A stretch of 64,000 nt of DNA. Origin: Bosea sp. PAMC 26642 (GTDB lineage Bacteria > Pseudomonadota > Alphaproteobacteria > Rhizobiales > Beijerinckiaceae). Positions 34,953-44,113 of the stretch are shown one piece after another; within the stretch, counting starts at the first letter, position 1; each line of letters opens with the position of its first letter. The notes under the pieces are model-generated. The model was not told the origin of the DNA. It was given only the letters and a program-made list of their open reading frames with translations, and searched no databases. The stretch covers positions 3,534,001 to 3,598,000 of the forward strand of contig NZ_CP014301.1 of NCBI RefSeq assembly GCF_001562255.1, given 5' to 3'. The position numbers and the translations under genes were made by a program.

Positions 34953-35460
34953 AACGTCCAACCCCTTTGCCTCGAGAATCCGCTTGTGATCTGTTGTTCG
35001 ACGAGCTTTCACGGCCTTGCGGATGTTTGCGCCGTTTCCGCAAGATCGGCGAAGAATTACTCGCCGTCGCCGAATTTATTCCATATCGCCCCTGCACGGG
35101 CAAGCGCGGCCGACGGTCTTCCCATCCGCAATCGGAGCGGAAATGCGGCAACTACAAGGAAAAGGCGTGTCTACGCAAGCTTTGTCGCAGTGCAAAAAGC
35201 TCTGCGCAATCGCACGGCATGCTTAATCGCGGGTTCGCCATGTCGTCCCGGCGACCCGCGTAGAGACGGCGGGGCAAGTGACGCAACGACTTATAGACCC
35301 TGCCGGCACGTGATGTCTCTTGCCAAACGGCCTCTGAGTCGATCACGCGAAATGCACTCACCGTCATTGCGAGCGCTGCGAAGCAATCCAGAGGTGTGCG
35401 CAAAACCTCTGGATTGATTCGCTGCGCTCGCAATGACGAAAGCGACCGGATCCCTCGGAA
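34953..35460. other. Gene-free stretch containing a palindromic repeat
   Basis: These 508 bases upstream of the lipoprotein gene include a GC-moderate segment that should hold its promoter. The palindrome at 35362-35438 is described separately. Short open frames on both strands have no ribosome binding site or natural composition, so I see no gene. Confidence 0.6.
35362..35438. repeat. Palindromic repeat, family B
   Basis: CGTCATTGCGAGCGCTGCGA and the following AGCAATCCAGAGG pair with the complementary arm ending CGCAATGACG: 33-base arms with three mismatches around an 11-base loop. This type of intergenic palindrome is widespread in Hyphomicrobiales genomes. It is unrelated in sequence to family A and lies 22 bases downstream of the cupin stop codon, where it may act as a bidirectional mRNA-end structure. 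Confidence 0.85.
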
Positions 35461-35793
35461 TCAAGCGTATTCCGGCCGGCGGGGCGTGAAGACGTCGAGA
35501 TTGATCACCGGCTCGTCGCCCACGACCTCGCCCCAGTGCTCGACATTGGCCGGCACCACCAGCAGGCTGCCCGGGCCGAGCAGATGCTCTTCGCCGCCGA
35601 CCACGAAACGGATCGTGCCGCTGACGATATAGGCGATCTGCTCGTGTGGATGGCTGTGCGGCTTGGGCTCGTGGCCCGGCATCAGCCTGTGCAGCGCCAG
35701 CGTCGCCGCGCTCCCGGAAAACGCCTTGCGGTCGACCCCCGGGCGCACCGGCGTCCACGGAATGCCGCTCCAGTCGATCTTGTGGATGTCCAT
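35461..35793 (-). CDS. Cupin domain protein
   Basis: This 110-aa single-domain cupin has the first motif PGHEPKPHSHPHEQIAYIVS (two His and the Glu that bind metal) followed by G(T)IRFVVGG, and the second motif PGSLLVVPANVEHWGEVVG with the third His. Small cupins of this kind serve as isomerases, dioxygenases or sensors; the substrate is unknown. It is the last gene of the hyu-liv unit, 34 bases after the LivH-type gene, and probably processes the product of hydantoin/lactam hydrolysis. The start MDIHKIDWSGIPW is preceded by a clear GGAGAG ribosome binding site (CTCTCC on the plus strand). Confidence 0.85.
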   Translation of the reverse strand: MDIHKIDWSGIPWTPVRPGVDRKAFSGSAATLALHRLMPGHEPKPHSHPHEQIAYIVSGTIRFVVGGEEHLLGPGSLLVVPANVEHWGEVVGDEPVINLDVFTPRRPEYA

Positions 35794-35827
35794 GACGTGT
35801 CTCTCCTGTCCTTGAAAGGCGGCCGGC

Positions 35828-36706
35828 CTATTTGGCCGCGCCGAGGATGCCCGACGGGCGGATGAACAGGAACAGCAGCAGCACCGACAGCGCCGCGACG
35901 TTCTTCAGCCCCGCTCCGAAGGTGACGATCGCCAGCGCCTGCATCAGGCCCAGCAGCAGCCCGCCGAGAAAGGCGCCGAAGGGCCGCCCGAAGCCGCCGA
36001 CGATCGCGGCGATGAAGCCGCTGATCGCGAAGGGCACGCCGACATTGAAAGCGGTGTATTGCGTCGGCGTGATCAGGATGCCGGCGATGGCGCCCAAAGC
36101 CGCGCTCAGCGCAAAGGCCAGCGCCAGCATCCGGGACACCGGAATGCCCTGCAGCGCGGCCGCCTCGCGGTTGATCGAACAGGCGCGCATCGCCTTTCCG
36201 GTCCGCGTCAGGCCGAAGAAGGCGGCCAGCAGCGCCACGATCGTCAGCGAGCCGCCCACGATCCAGAGGAACTGCGTGCCGACAGCCACGCTGCCGAACA
36301 TCAGCGGCGGCAGGTCGGTGAACACCGGCAGCGTCCGCGGCTGGTCGCCGACGGCGAGCAGCGTCAGCCGCTCGATCACGATCTGCGCGGCGAGCGTCGC
36401 CAGGATCATCACGAACATCGTCGCCTTGCGGTTCCACAACGGCCTGACCACGATCCGCTCGATCGCCACGCCGAGCACAGCGACCGCGGCGATCGCGACG
36501 ACCGCCGCCACGGGCAGCGGCACGCCATGCCGGCTGAACAATGTGTGGGTGATCATGCCGCCGAGCATCACGAACGCCCCTTGCGCGAAGTTCACGATGC
36601 CGCTTGCATTGTAGATCACGCAGAAGCCGATGCCGATCAGCCCGTAGACGCAGCCGATGCCGAGTCCGCTGACCAGAACCTGGGGGATATAGGACCAGTC
36701 AGCCAT
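35828..36706 (-). CDS. Branched-chain-amino-acid-type ABC permease, LivH-type
   Basis: This 292-aa membrane protein has about eight hydrophobic segments and the conserved start VSGLGIGCVYGLIGIGFCVI and YNASGIVNFAQGAFVMLGGM typical of LivH. The start is ATG 36706 because AAGGAGG lies 6 bases upstream, inside the end of the LivG-type gene; the frame is open further up. It forms the channel together with the LivM-type protein. In this cluster the binding protein, both permeases and both ATPases are all present, so the importer is complete (gene order binding protein, F, M, G, H). The hyuAB genes just upstream suggest it imports a hydantoin, lactam or the like, not necessarily amino acids. Confidence 0.93.
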   Translation of the reverse strand: MADWSYIPQVLVSGLGIGCVYGLIGIGFCVIYNASGIVNFAQGAFVMLGGMITHTLFSRHGVPLPVAAVVAIAAVAVLGVAIERIVVRPLWNRKATMFVMILATLAAQIVIERLTLLAVGDQPRTLPVFTDLPPLMFGSVAVGTQFLWIVGGSLTIVALLAAFFGLTRTGKAMRACSINREAAALQGIPVSRMLALAFALSAALGAIAGILITPTQYTAFNVGVPFAISGFIAAIVGGFGRPFGAFLGGLLLGLMQALAIVTFGAGLKNVAALSVLLLFLFIRPSGILGAAK

Positions 36707-37505
36707 CGGCCGCCTCCTTGCTGGACGGCACAATCGTGTCGGCAGGCTCCGCCGCACCGAGATAGGCCGCGATCACGGCCGGGTCGGCGCGAACCTCCGC
36801 CGGCGTGCCCTGCGCGATCTTGCGGCCGAAATCGACGACGACGATGCGGTCCGCCGTGTTCATCACCAACGTCATGTCGTGCTCGACCAGCAGCACCGTC
36901 GTGCCTGTATCGGCGATGCGCCGGATGATCGCCGAAAGCGCCGCCGATTCCTCGGCGTTCAATCCCGCCGCCGGCTCGTCGAGCAGGATCAGCCGCGGAC
37001 CCGCCGCCATGGCCCGCGCGAGTTCCAGCATGCGCTGGCGGCCATAGGGCAGGCTGGAGGCCGGTTCGTCGGCGAGCGCCGCAAGCCCGGTGAAATCGAG
37101 GAGCTCGCGGGCGCGGGCCTCGACCTGTTCCTCTTCGCGGCGCGCCGAGGCCGGGCGCAGCAGGGCCTGGAACAGCCCCGCCTTGCCATGCAGGTGGCAG
37201 CCGACCTTGACGTTGTCGAGCACGCTCAGATCCTCGAACAGCCGCACGAGCTGGAAGGTCCGCACCAGCCCGCGCGCCGCGATCGCCACCGATGGCAGGC
37301 CGGTGATGTCCTGCCCCTCGAAGACGATCCTGCCCGAGCTCGGGGGCATGAACCCCGAGATCAGGTTGAACAGGGTGGTCTTGCCGGCACCGTTGGGGCC
37401 GATCACCGCCGTCACGCCGTCGGCCGGCACGTCGAAGCTGACATCGTCGACGGCCACCAGCCCGCCGAACCGGCGCGTGACGCCCTCTAACCTTAGCCGG
37501 GTCAT
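36699..37505 (-). CDS. ABC transporter ATP-binding protein, LivG-type
   Basis: This 268-aa protein has the complete ATPase set: Walker A GPNGAGKTT, the Q-loop region, a variant signature LPYGRQRMLELARAM, Walker B LILLDEPAAGL and the H-loop His in LLVEHDMTLVM. The sequence RFGGLVAVDDVSFDVPADGV and the C-terminal extension AYLGAAEP identify the LivG side of the pair. It overlaps the LivM-type gene start region by 4 bases upstream and contains the ribosome binding site of the LivH-type gene at its end. It energises import at the inner face of the membrane. Confidence 0.94.
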   Translation of the reverse strand: MTRLRLEGVTRRFGGLVAVDDVSFDVPADGVTAVIGPNGAGKTTLFNLISGFMPPSSGRIVFEGQDITGLPSVAIAARGLVRTFQLVRLFEDLSVLDNVKVGCHLHGKAGLFQALLRPASARREEEQVEARARELLDFTGLAALADEPASSLPYGRQRMLELARAMAAGPRLILLDEPAAGLNAEESAALSAIIRRIADTGTTVLLVEHDMTLVMNTADRIVVVDFGRKIAQGTPAEVRADPAVIAAYLGAAEPADTIVPSSKEAADG

Positions 37506-38467
37506 GAGCGCCCCCTCGGCGAGAACAGGCTGGCGAGCCCGCGCGGGGCGTAGATCAGCAGCAGGATCAGCGCCGCGCCATAAGCGAGGTCCTGGTAGTC
37601 CTTGAAGGCGCGGAAGGTCTCGGGCAGCAGGCTGACGATCAGCGCGCCGATCAGCGGGCCCGCCACCGTGCCGATGCCGCCGACATAGAGCATGGTGAAG
37701 GTGACGATGACCATGTGCAGGCCGAACACCTCCGGGCTGACGAAACCCACGACATGCACGAACAGCGAACCCGCCAGCGCCGCAAAGCCGGCCGAGAGCA
37801 GGAAGGCCATCAGCTTGTAGCGCGCCACGTCGATGCCGAGCGCCTGCGCCGCCTCCTCGCTGCCGGCGACCGCCGACAGGGCCCGGCCGAAGCGCGAGCG
37901 GCGGATGCGCGAGGCCGCGAAGGCTGATGCCGCGACGACCAGCGCCAGCATCACCAGCTGTCCCCGGTCGGAGGTAATCTCGTAGCCAGCAAACCCCATC
38001 GGCGGGATGCCGGAAAGGCCCATATAGCCTTGCGTGACCGACTGCCACTCGACCGTGATCTCATAGGCGATCAGCCCGATGGCGAGCGTCCCCATGGCCA
38101 GGTAATGGCCCTTCAGCCGCAATGCCGGGAAGCCGATAAGCCCGGCCGCCAGTACGGCTGCCGCCATGCCCAGCGCCATCGCCGGCAGCGGGCTCCAGCC
38201 ATGGGTCGCGGTCAGCACGGCCGAGACATAGCCGCCGATCGCCGCAAACGCGTTCTGGCCGAAGGAGACCTGCGCGGCAAATCCCATGAACAGGTTCAGC
38301 CCCGTGACGAAGACGGCGTAGATCAGTGCGAACGACACCACGGTCGCGGCATAGCCGCCGACCAGCATGGCGTAGCCAACCACGCCGCCGGCGAAGAGCC
38401 AGGGCAGCAGGCCGACCAGCCGGATCCGGCGTCGGTCAGGCGAAGTAGTGCTGGGCGAGATCGTCAT
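37502..38467 (-). CDS. Branched-chain-amino-acid-type ABC permease, LivM-type
   Basis: This 321-aa protein has about nine hydrophobic segments. The LivM consensus regions are present: NLFMGFAAQVSFGQNAFAAI, RLKGHYLAMGTLAIGLIAYE and EVFGLHMVIVTFTMLYVGGI. The ATG at 38467 is preferred over an in-frame GTG at 38482; both overlap the end of the LivF-type gene by 30-45 bases, a sign of translational coupling. It overlaps the LivG-type gene by 4 bases at its end. It partners the LivH-type protein in the channel. Confidence 0.93.
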   Translation of the reverse strand: MTISPSTTSPDRRRIRLVGLLPWLFAGGVVGYAMLVGGYAATVVSFALIYAVFVTGLNLFMGFAAQVSFGQNAFAAIGGYVSAVLTATHGWSPLPAMALGMAAAVLAAGLIGFPALRLKGHYLAMGTLAIGLIAYEITVEWQSVTQGYMGLSGIPPMGFAGYEITSDRGQLVMLALVVAASAFAASRIRRSRFGRALSAVAGSEEAAQALGIDVARYKLMAFLLSAGFAALAGSLFVHVVGFVSPEVFGLHMVIVTFTMLYVGGIGTVAGPLIGALIVSLLPETFRAFKDYQDLAYGAALILLLIYAPRGLASLFSPRGRS

Positions 38468-39182
38468 GGGATGTGATGTCACGCGGATCGAGTTCGGCGA
38501 CGATGCGCCCGAGGGAGAGCAGGTAGACGCGCGCCGCGAGCTTCAGCGCCAGCGGCGCCTTCTGCTCCACCAGCACGATCGCCAGCCCTTCGCGATTGAG
38601 AAGTCCGAGCGTCTCCAGGATTTCGCCCGTGACGCGCGGCGCCAGCCCAAGCGAGGGCTCGTCCAGCAGCAGCACCCTGGGGCCGGCCATCAGCGCCCGG
38701 CCGATAGCAAGCATCTGCTGCTCGCCACCCGACATCGAGCCCGCGACCTGGCCCAGGCGCTCCTTGAGACGCGGAAACAGGGTCAGCACCCGCTCGCGCC
38801 GCCTGGCGAACTCGGCGCCGTCGCGCAGGCGATAAGCCCCGAGTTCGAGATTGTCGGCCACGCTCATCGGCCCGAAGATGCCGCGCCCCTCCGGCACCAG
38901 CACGATGCCCTGCGAGGCCACCGCCACCACGTCCTGACGCGGCAGCACCGCACCCCGGAAACGGACCTCGCCGGCATTCGAGACCAGCCCCAGCAGCGCC
39001 CGCAGCAGGGTCGACTTGCCCGCGCCGTTGGGGCCGAGCACCGCCACGAGCTCGCCCTCGCCGATCCGGATATCGACCGGATGCAGCGCCTGGACATGGC
39101 TGTAGCGCGCCGAAAGCCCCTTCGCCGCGAGAATGGGCGGAGGAGCCGCGGCGACAGGCGCCGCGGCCATGTCGACGCTCAT
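38436..39182 (-). CDS. ABC transporter ATP-binding protein, LivF-type
   Basis: This 248-aa protein has Walker A GPNGAGKST, signature MSGGEQQMLAIGRALM, Walker B VLLLDEPSLGL and a switch with Gln instead of the usual His (LVEQKAPLAL), which is normal for LivF. The segment GLSARYSHVQALHPVDIRIG identifies the family. Its start overlaps the stop of the binding-protein gene by 4 bases. It pairs with the LivG-type ATPase encoded two genes downstream. Confidence 0.94.
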   Translation of the reverse strand: MSVDMAAAPVAAAPPPILAAKGLSARYSHVQALHPVDIRIGEGELVAVLGPNGAGKSTLLRALLGLVSNAGEVRFRGAVLPRQDVVAVASQGIVLVPEGRGIFGPMSVADNLELGAYRLRDGAEFARRRERVLTLFPRLKERLGQVAGSMSGGEQQMLAIGRALMAGPRVLLLDEPSLGLAPRVTGEILETLGLLNREGLAIVLVEQKAPLALKLAARVYLLSLGRIVAELDPRDITSHDDLAQHYFA

Positions 39183-40321
39183 TGCACCACCTTGACCTTG
39201 CCGTTCTCGATCGTCGCGAGCACGAACGGGTTTACGGTGATGCCCTGGTGCAGATCGGGGCGGAAATTATAGACGCCCGTCGTGCCCTGGAAGCCGCTCA
39301 GCGTCTCGTAGGCGTCGCGGACCTTGTCGCCCTCGAAGGACTTCGCCTTCTCGATCGCCGCCACCGTCAGCATCACGCCATCCCAGCCGCGCGAGGCCCA
39401 GTTCGGATCGCGGTCCTTGAACTTCTCGCGCCAGGGGTCGAGGAATGCCTTGATGCCGGCCTTGAGCGCGCCCTCGGGCAGGGCTTCGTAGACCTGCGAG
39501 GGCGAGGCGACGAAGAAGAACTTGTCGCCCAGAACCTCGGAGACCGGACCGAACACGGCCAGATCCTCGAGGCTCGTCAGCAGCAGCATGTCGGCGCCGA
39601 GCTGCTTGATGTTCTTGGCCGCCGTCAATGTCGTGCCGCCGAGCCCGATCTTCAGGATCGCTCCGGCGCCGGCCGAGCGGGCCTTGCTGATCTGGACGCT
39701 GAGATCCGCGTCGTCCTGCTTGTACTGCTCGACCGCGACCACCTCGAGCCCATAGGTCGAGGCGACCTTCTCGGCGACGGACTTCTGCAGGTTGGCGTAG
39801 GGCGTCGGATCGTGCAGCACCGCGATCTTGCGGATTTGCGTCTTCTCCTTGAGGTACTGCATGCGCTTCTCGACCTCGAAGCCGGCCGGCGGCAGCGTCG
39901 AGAAGGCCCACTGCACATGCTCGGCCTGCTGCGGCAGGATCGAGCACAGCATCATCGGCAGCTTGGCACGCACGACGAGCCCTGCCGCGGCGAAGTTGCC
40001 GGCCGAGACGCAGCCGCTGATGAAGACGTTGACCTGGTCGGAGCTCATCATCTTGCGATAGACGGTCACGGCCTCCTGCGGCTCGGAGCGGTTGTCCTCG
40101 ACGATGACCTGGATCTTGCGGCCCATCACGCCGCCCTTGGCGTTGACGGCGGCCGCCGCCAGTTCGACGCCATCGCGCCAGGCACGATCGACGGTCGCGG
40201 CATAGCCGGTCAGCCCGGCCGAGACGCCGACCTTGTAGACCTCCTGCGCGCCGGCCCCCTGCGGCAGCGCAGCAGTGAGGCAGGCGGCAAGCGCGGCCGC
40301 CCCGATTCTGGATGTCGTCAT
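39179..40321 (-). CDS. ABC transporter substrate-binding protein (Leu/Ile/Val-type)
   Basis: This 380-aa protein starts at ATG 40321 with GGGAGGA upstream and has a Sec signal (SRIGAAALAACLTAALPQGA, cleavage after GAQ). The mature protein has the two-lobed type I binding fold: YKVGVSAGLTGYAATVDRAW, RKIQVIVEDNRSEPQEAVTV, KIAVLHDPTPYANLQKSVAE. The pocket residues differ from LivJ/LivK, so it need not bind branched-chain amino acids. Together with hyuAB 92 bases upstream it suggests a periplasmic receptor for a cyclic amide. It is first in the transport part of the unit, as expected for the subunit needed in excess. Confidence 0.92.
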   Translation of the reverse strand: MTTSRIGAAALAACLTAALPQGAGAQEVYKVGVSAGLTGYAATVDRAWRDGVELAAAAVNAKGGVMGRKIQVIVEDNRSEPQEAVTVYRKMMSSDQVNVFISGCVSAGNFAAAGLVVRAKLPMMLCSILPQQAEHVQWAFSTLPPAGFEVEKRMQYLKEKTQIRKIAVLHDPTPYANLQKSVAEKVASTYGLEVVAVEQYKQDDADLSVQISKARSAGAGAILKIGLGGTTLTAAKNIKQLGADMLLLTSLEDLAVFGPVSEVLGDKFFFVASPSQVYEALPEGALKAGIKAFLDPWREKFKDRDPNWASRGWDGVMLTVAAIEKAKSFEGDKVRDAYETLSGFQGTTGVYNFRPDLHQGITVNPFVLATIENGKVKVVQ

Positions 40322-40412
40322 GATGTCCTCCCGTTTCCTCTGGTTTCGGGTCGTTCGCCGCGACATGCGGCGCGCCCTTTTTGGTGTTCGCCGGGGGCTC
40401 TCGCCCCCCGTA

Positions 40413-41981
40413 TCAGGCCGTCGGCTTGCCGTAGCCTCCGCCGCCCGGTGTCTCCAGCAGCACGACGTCGCCGGCCCGCATGGTCAGTTTCCTGGCTTCG
40501 CTGACATCCTTGCCGTTGACGCGGAAGTGCCCCGCCGCGCCGGGCAGCCCGCCATCGATCCCGTCTGGACCATGATTGAGCCGGCTCGGCACCGCGTTCA
40601 ACAGCCAGGCATGCTCGGTGCGCATGTGGAACTGGATGCTCTGGCCGTCGCCGCCCTGCATCCGGCCCTTGCCACCCGAGCCGCGCCGCAGCTCCTTGCG
40701 GTCGAACACGATCGGCATCGCCGCTTCCAGGATCTCGATCGGCACGGCCGCGACCCCTGTCGGATAGCAGGTCGCGCTCGGGCCGGGCTTGCCGGCGCGC
40801 GCGCCCATCCCGCCGGAATAGTTGAACATCGACGAGGTGAAGGGCTCGCCATCGGGTTTCCTGCCCTGGATCTGGATGGTCCAGACGGCGCCCGAGCCCT
40901 CCGCCAGCACCCGCTCGGGCATGACCTGATGCAGCGCCTTCAGGATCGGCATCGGCACATACATCCCCACGACATGGCGGGCATTCACCGGGGCGGGATA
41001 GGCGCAGTTGATGATCGAGCCCTTCGGCGCACGCACCTCGATCGGCGCCAGCGAGCCGGTGTTGTTGGGCAGGTCCGGGTTGAGGCAGGAGCGCACGGCG
41101 AAGGTCGAATAGGCGTGGGTGTAGTTCAGCACGACGTTGATGCCCGTCGTGGTCTGCGGCGAGGAGCCCGCGAAATCGATGATGATCGCGCCGGCCTCGA
41201 CATCGACGGTGACGGCGGTCTTCAGCGTGATGACCTCGCCGCCGGGCACGTCGAAGCTGCTCTCGCCATGATAGGTGCCGGGCTTGAGCTTGCGGATGGC
41301 GTTGCGCGTCGCCTCCTCCGAGCGGTCGATGATCTCGTCGGACAGCGCCTCGATATCGTCGATGCCGTAGCGCTCGCATAGCGTGATCAGATGCTCGGCG
41401 GCAGCCTCGCCCGAGGACACCTGAGCCGAGAGGTCGCCGAACACGGCGTCGGGCGTGCGCACATTGCTGCGGATGATGTCGTGCAGCATCTCGCTCGGCT
41501 TGCCGCGCTCGTAGAGCTTGAGCGGCGGGATCCAGAGGCCTTCCTCATGCACGTCGCGAGCCCCGGCCCCGATGCCGTAGCCGCCGATATCGGTGTGGTG
41601 GATGGTGGAGCCGATATAGGCGAGCAGCTTCTGGCCGTCGAAGATCGGCGTCAGGATGGTGATGTCGAAGAAGTGCCCGGCCGAGAGCCAGGGGTCGTTG
41701 GTGATCAGCACGTCGCCCGGCTCGCAGCGCCCCTCGAACAGCCGCACCAGATGTGCCCCGGCGATGGCGAGCGAGTTGATGTGGCCGGGCGTGCCGGTAT
41801 TGGCCTGCGCCACCATGCGCCCACGCTTGTCGAACAGCGCGCAGGCGAGGTCGCCGGCCTCGCGCACGATCGGGCTGAAGGCGATGCGCTGCAGCGCCTT
41901 GGCCCGCTCGTTGACGATGCCGATCAGGTTCGACCAGAGGATTTCGAGTTCGACGCCGTCCATGGGCTGTGACTTTGCCAT
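40413..41981 (-). CDS. Hydantoinase B/oxoprolinase-type subunit (HyuB)
   Basis: This 522-aa protein is a full-length HyuB: MDGVELEILWSNLIGIVNER at the start, ITNDPWLSAGHFFDITILTP, IGSTIHHTDIGGYGIGAG and the C-terminal ETPGGGGYGKPTA that closes this family. HyuA and HyuB together hydrolyse hydantoins, 5-oxoproline, caprolactam or related cyclic amides with ATP. The metal-binding His/Asp pattern of the B subunit (AGHFFDI, HHTDIGGYG) is intact. It lies 5 bases after the hyuA stop and upstream of the binding-protein gene. The substrate cannot be deduced, since the family includes N-methylhydantoinase, oxoprolinase and acetone carboxylase subunits. Confidence 0.93.
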   Translation of the reverse strand: MAKSQPMDGVELEILWSNLIGIVNERAKALQRIAFSPIVREAGDLACALFDKRGRMVAQANTGTPGHINSLAIAGAHLVRLFEGRCEPGDVLITNDPWLSAGHFFDITILTPIFDGQKLLAYIGSTIHHTDIGGYGIGAGARDVHEEGLWIPPLKLYERGKPSEMLHDIIRSNVRTPDAVFGDLSAQVSSGEAAAEHLITLCERYGIDDIEALSDEIIDRSEEATRNAIRKLKPGTYHGESSFDVPGGEVITLKTAVTVDVEAGAIIIDFAGSSPQTTTGINVVLNYTHAYSTFAVRSCLNPDLPNNTGSLAPIEVRAPKGSIINCAYPAPVNARHVVGMYVPMPILKALHQVMPERVLAEGSGAVWTIQIQGRKPDGEPFTSSMFNYSGGMGARAGKPGPSATCYPTGVAAVPIEILEAAMPIVFDRKELRRGSGGKGRMQGGDGQSIQFHMRTEHAWLLNAVPSRLNHGPDGIDGGLPGAAGHFRVNGKDVSEARKLTMRAGDVVLLETPGGGGYGKPTA

Positions 41982-41986
41982 CGGGT

Positions 41987-44050
41987 TCAGCCTTTCGTGG
42001 CGACGATGCAGCCGAGCGCGTCGATCGTCGCGCTCCAGCCGGGGGGCAGCGCGGTCGTTGTCTCGCGCTCCTCGATGATGGCGGGCCCGGCGATGGTCTG
42101 GCCGGTGGCGAGCGCGGCGCGCTCGTAGACGGGCACGGACTGGCCGTCTTCCCAGGCATGGACAGGGCGATGGTGCTTGGGCGCCCCGGCTTCGATTTGC
42201 GGCCGTGCCTGCCCGTCGAAATGCGGCAGCGGGCCGCGCGCGACGACGCGCCAGGTCACGAGTTCGATCGGGACATGCGAGGGATTGACGCCGTAGAGCG
42301 TGCGGTAGACGCCCTCGAACTGCGCCGTCAACGCCGCGATGTCGCGGCTCTTGCGCGGATCGGTCTCGAAGATGATCGTGACCTCATGCTGCTGGCCGAC
42401 ATAGCGCATGTCGGCGCCGACCAGGATGGTGACGTCGGCGGGCGCGCAGCCGGATTCGCCCAGCGCCGCCAGCCCCTCGCTTTCGAGGTCGCCGAGCACG
42501 CGATCGACGCGCGCCCAGTCGAGATGGTCGATCCGCGTCAGGTCGCTGCGCACCAGATCGAGCCGCACCGGTGTCACCAGTGTGCCGAAGGCCGACAGCA
42601 CGCTCGACTGCGGCGGCACGATCACGCTCGTGCTCTGCAGCAGCTCGGCGACGCCGCAGGCATGCAACGGTCCCGCCCCGCCGAAGGCAAACAGCGGCAA
42701 GCCGCGATAATCGACGCCGCGATCGGTGGCGTGCGTGCGCGCCGCCGACGCCATCGCCTCGGTCACGATCCGGTAGATGCCGCGCGCCGCCTGCACCGGG
42801 TTGAGACCGAGCGCATCGCCCAGCCGCGTCAGCGCGGCGTCGCAGGCCGCCTTGTCGAGCGACATGTCGCCGCCCAAAAAGTTCTCGGCATCGATCAGCC
42901 CGAGCACGAGGTCGGCGTCGGTCACGGTCGCGTTCTGGCTGCCCTTGCCGTAGCAGGCCGGACCGGGATTCGAGCCGGCGCTTTCGGGACCGACCTTGAG
43001 CAGGCCGAGATCGTCGACATGGGCGATGCTGCCGCCGCCGGCGCCGATTTCGATCAGGTCGATCGAGGGCACCGTGACCGGCAGCCCGCTGCCTTCGCGG
43101 AAGCGGTAGCGCCGGTCGACCTCGAACAGCCCGGTGATCAGCGGGGTGCGATCCTCGATCAGGCAGGCTTTCGCAGTCGTGCCGCCCATGTCGAAGGACA
43201 TCAGCCGGTCGATGCCGAGCAGTTCGGCATAGTGGCAGGCCGCCAGCGCCCCGGCGGCCGGGCCGCTCTCGATCATCCGGACGGGATTGCGCCCGGCCGT
43301 CTCGGCCCCGACGACGCCCCCCGAGGACAGCATGATCAGCGGCGTGTTGGAAAAACCCTCGACGCGCAGGCGCTCGCTCAGCCGCTTCAGATAGGGCTGC
43401 GAGATCGGCATCGCATAGGCGTTCACCGTCGCGGTCGAGGCGCGCTGGTATTCGCGGATCTGCGGCGCGACCTCCGAGGAGGTGCAGATGAAGACGTCGT
43501 TAAGTTCCCGCGCCAAAGCGGCGGCAACCTGCGCCTCATTGGCAGGATTGGCGAAGCTGTTGAGGAAGCAGATCGCCAGAGCCCGCGCCCCGCTGGCCCG
43601 AATGTCTGCGGCGAGCGTCGTAATATCGGCGGGATCGGGCGCCAGCGCGATCGTGCCGTCGGCCAGCACGCGCTCCTTCAGCCCAAAGGTGAGTTCCCGT
43701 GTGACCAGCGGCTCGGGAAACTCGATCTGCGGATCGTACATGTCGTAGCGGTGTTCGTTGCGGATCGTCAGCACGTCGCAGAAGCCGTCCGTGACCACGA
43801 GCGCAGTCGGCAGGCCCTTCCGCTCGATCAGCGCATTGGTCACGACCGTGGTCGCGTGGACCACAACGCCGTCCACCGCGTCGGCCGCGATTCCGGCCTT
43901 GGCGAGAACGGAATCGACCCCTCGGAAAAAACCTTCCAGCAGGTCGTGATGCGTCGTCAGCGTCTTGTCGACGCTCAAGCCGCCGCGGGAATCGCGCAGG
44001 ACGATGTCGGTGAAGGTGCCGCCGATATCGACGGCCAGCGAATAGGTCAT
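41987..44050 (-). CDS. Hydantoinase A/oxoprolinase-type subunit (HyuA)
   Basis: This 687-aa protein is a full-length HyuA with the ATPase motifs of the actin-like fold: LAVDIGGTFTDIVLRDSRGG at the N-terminus and LMSFDMGGTTAKACLIEDRT near residue 280. The segment EVAPQIREYQRASTATVNAY and a C-terminal GPAIIEERETTTALPPGW complete the family picture. It phosphorylates the cyclic amide so that HyuB can open it. It is the first structural gene of the unit. About 50 bases, including three 18-base tandem repeats, separate it from the iclR stop, so iclR and hyu may be one transcript. Confidence 0.94.
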   Translation of the reverse strand: MTYSLAVDIGGTFTDIVLRDSRGGLSVDKTLTTHHDLLEGFFRGVDSVLAKAGIAADAVDGVVVHATTVVTNALIERKGLPTALVVTDGFCDVLTIRNEHRYDMYDPQIEFPEPLVTRELTFGLKERVLADGTIALAPDPADITTLAADIRASGARALAICFLNSFANPANEAQVAAALARELNDVFICTSSEVAPQIREYQRASTATVNAYAMPISQPYLKRLSERLRVEGFSNTPLIMLSSGGVVGAETAGRNPVRMIESGPAAGALAACHYAELLGIDRLMSFDMGGTTAKACLIEDRTPLITGLFEVDRRYRFREGSGLPVTVPSIDLIEIGAGGGSIAHVDDLGLLKVGPESAGSNPGPACYGKGSQNATVTDADLVLGLIDAENFLGGDMSLDKAACDAALTRLGDALGLNPVQAARGIYRIVTEAMASAARTHATDRGVDYRGLPLFAFGGAGPLHACGVAELLQSTSVIVPPQSSVLSAFGTLVTPVRLDLVRSDLTRIDHLDWARVDRVLGDLESEGLAALGESGCAPADVTILVGADMRYVGQQHEVTIIFETDPRKSRDIAALTAQFEGVYRTLYGVNPSHVPIELVTWRVVARGPLPHFDGQARPQIEAGAPKHHRPVHAWEDGQSVPVYERAALATGQTIAGPAIIEERETTTALPPGWSATIDALGCIVATKG

Positions 44051-44059
44051 GGCTTTCAG

Positions 44060-44113
44060 TCTTTCAGTCTTGCCAGGTCTTCTAGTTTTGTCAGGTCTTC
44101 TAGTCTTGCCAGG
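44060..44113. repeat. Three 18-base tandem repeats at the iclR stop codon
   Basis: Units TCTTTCAGTCTTGCCAGG (44060-44077), TCTTCTAGTTTTGTCAGG (44078-44095) and TCTTCTAGTCTTGCCAGG (44096-44113) are contiguous. The iclR stop (44100) lies in the third unit, so the repeat has grown from the end of the coding sequence into the intergenic region. In the iclR frame each copy carries a stop. Confidence 0.85.

Noticed and set aside
40388..40412. Terminator between hyuB and the binding-protein gene
   Set aside because: A short GGGGGC/GCCCCC hairpin is present, but no T-tract follows on the minus strand, and the genes look co-transcribed.
44060..44113. CRISPR array
   Set aside because: The 18-base units are contiguous with no spacers, so it is a simple tandem repeat.
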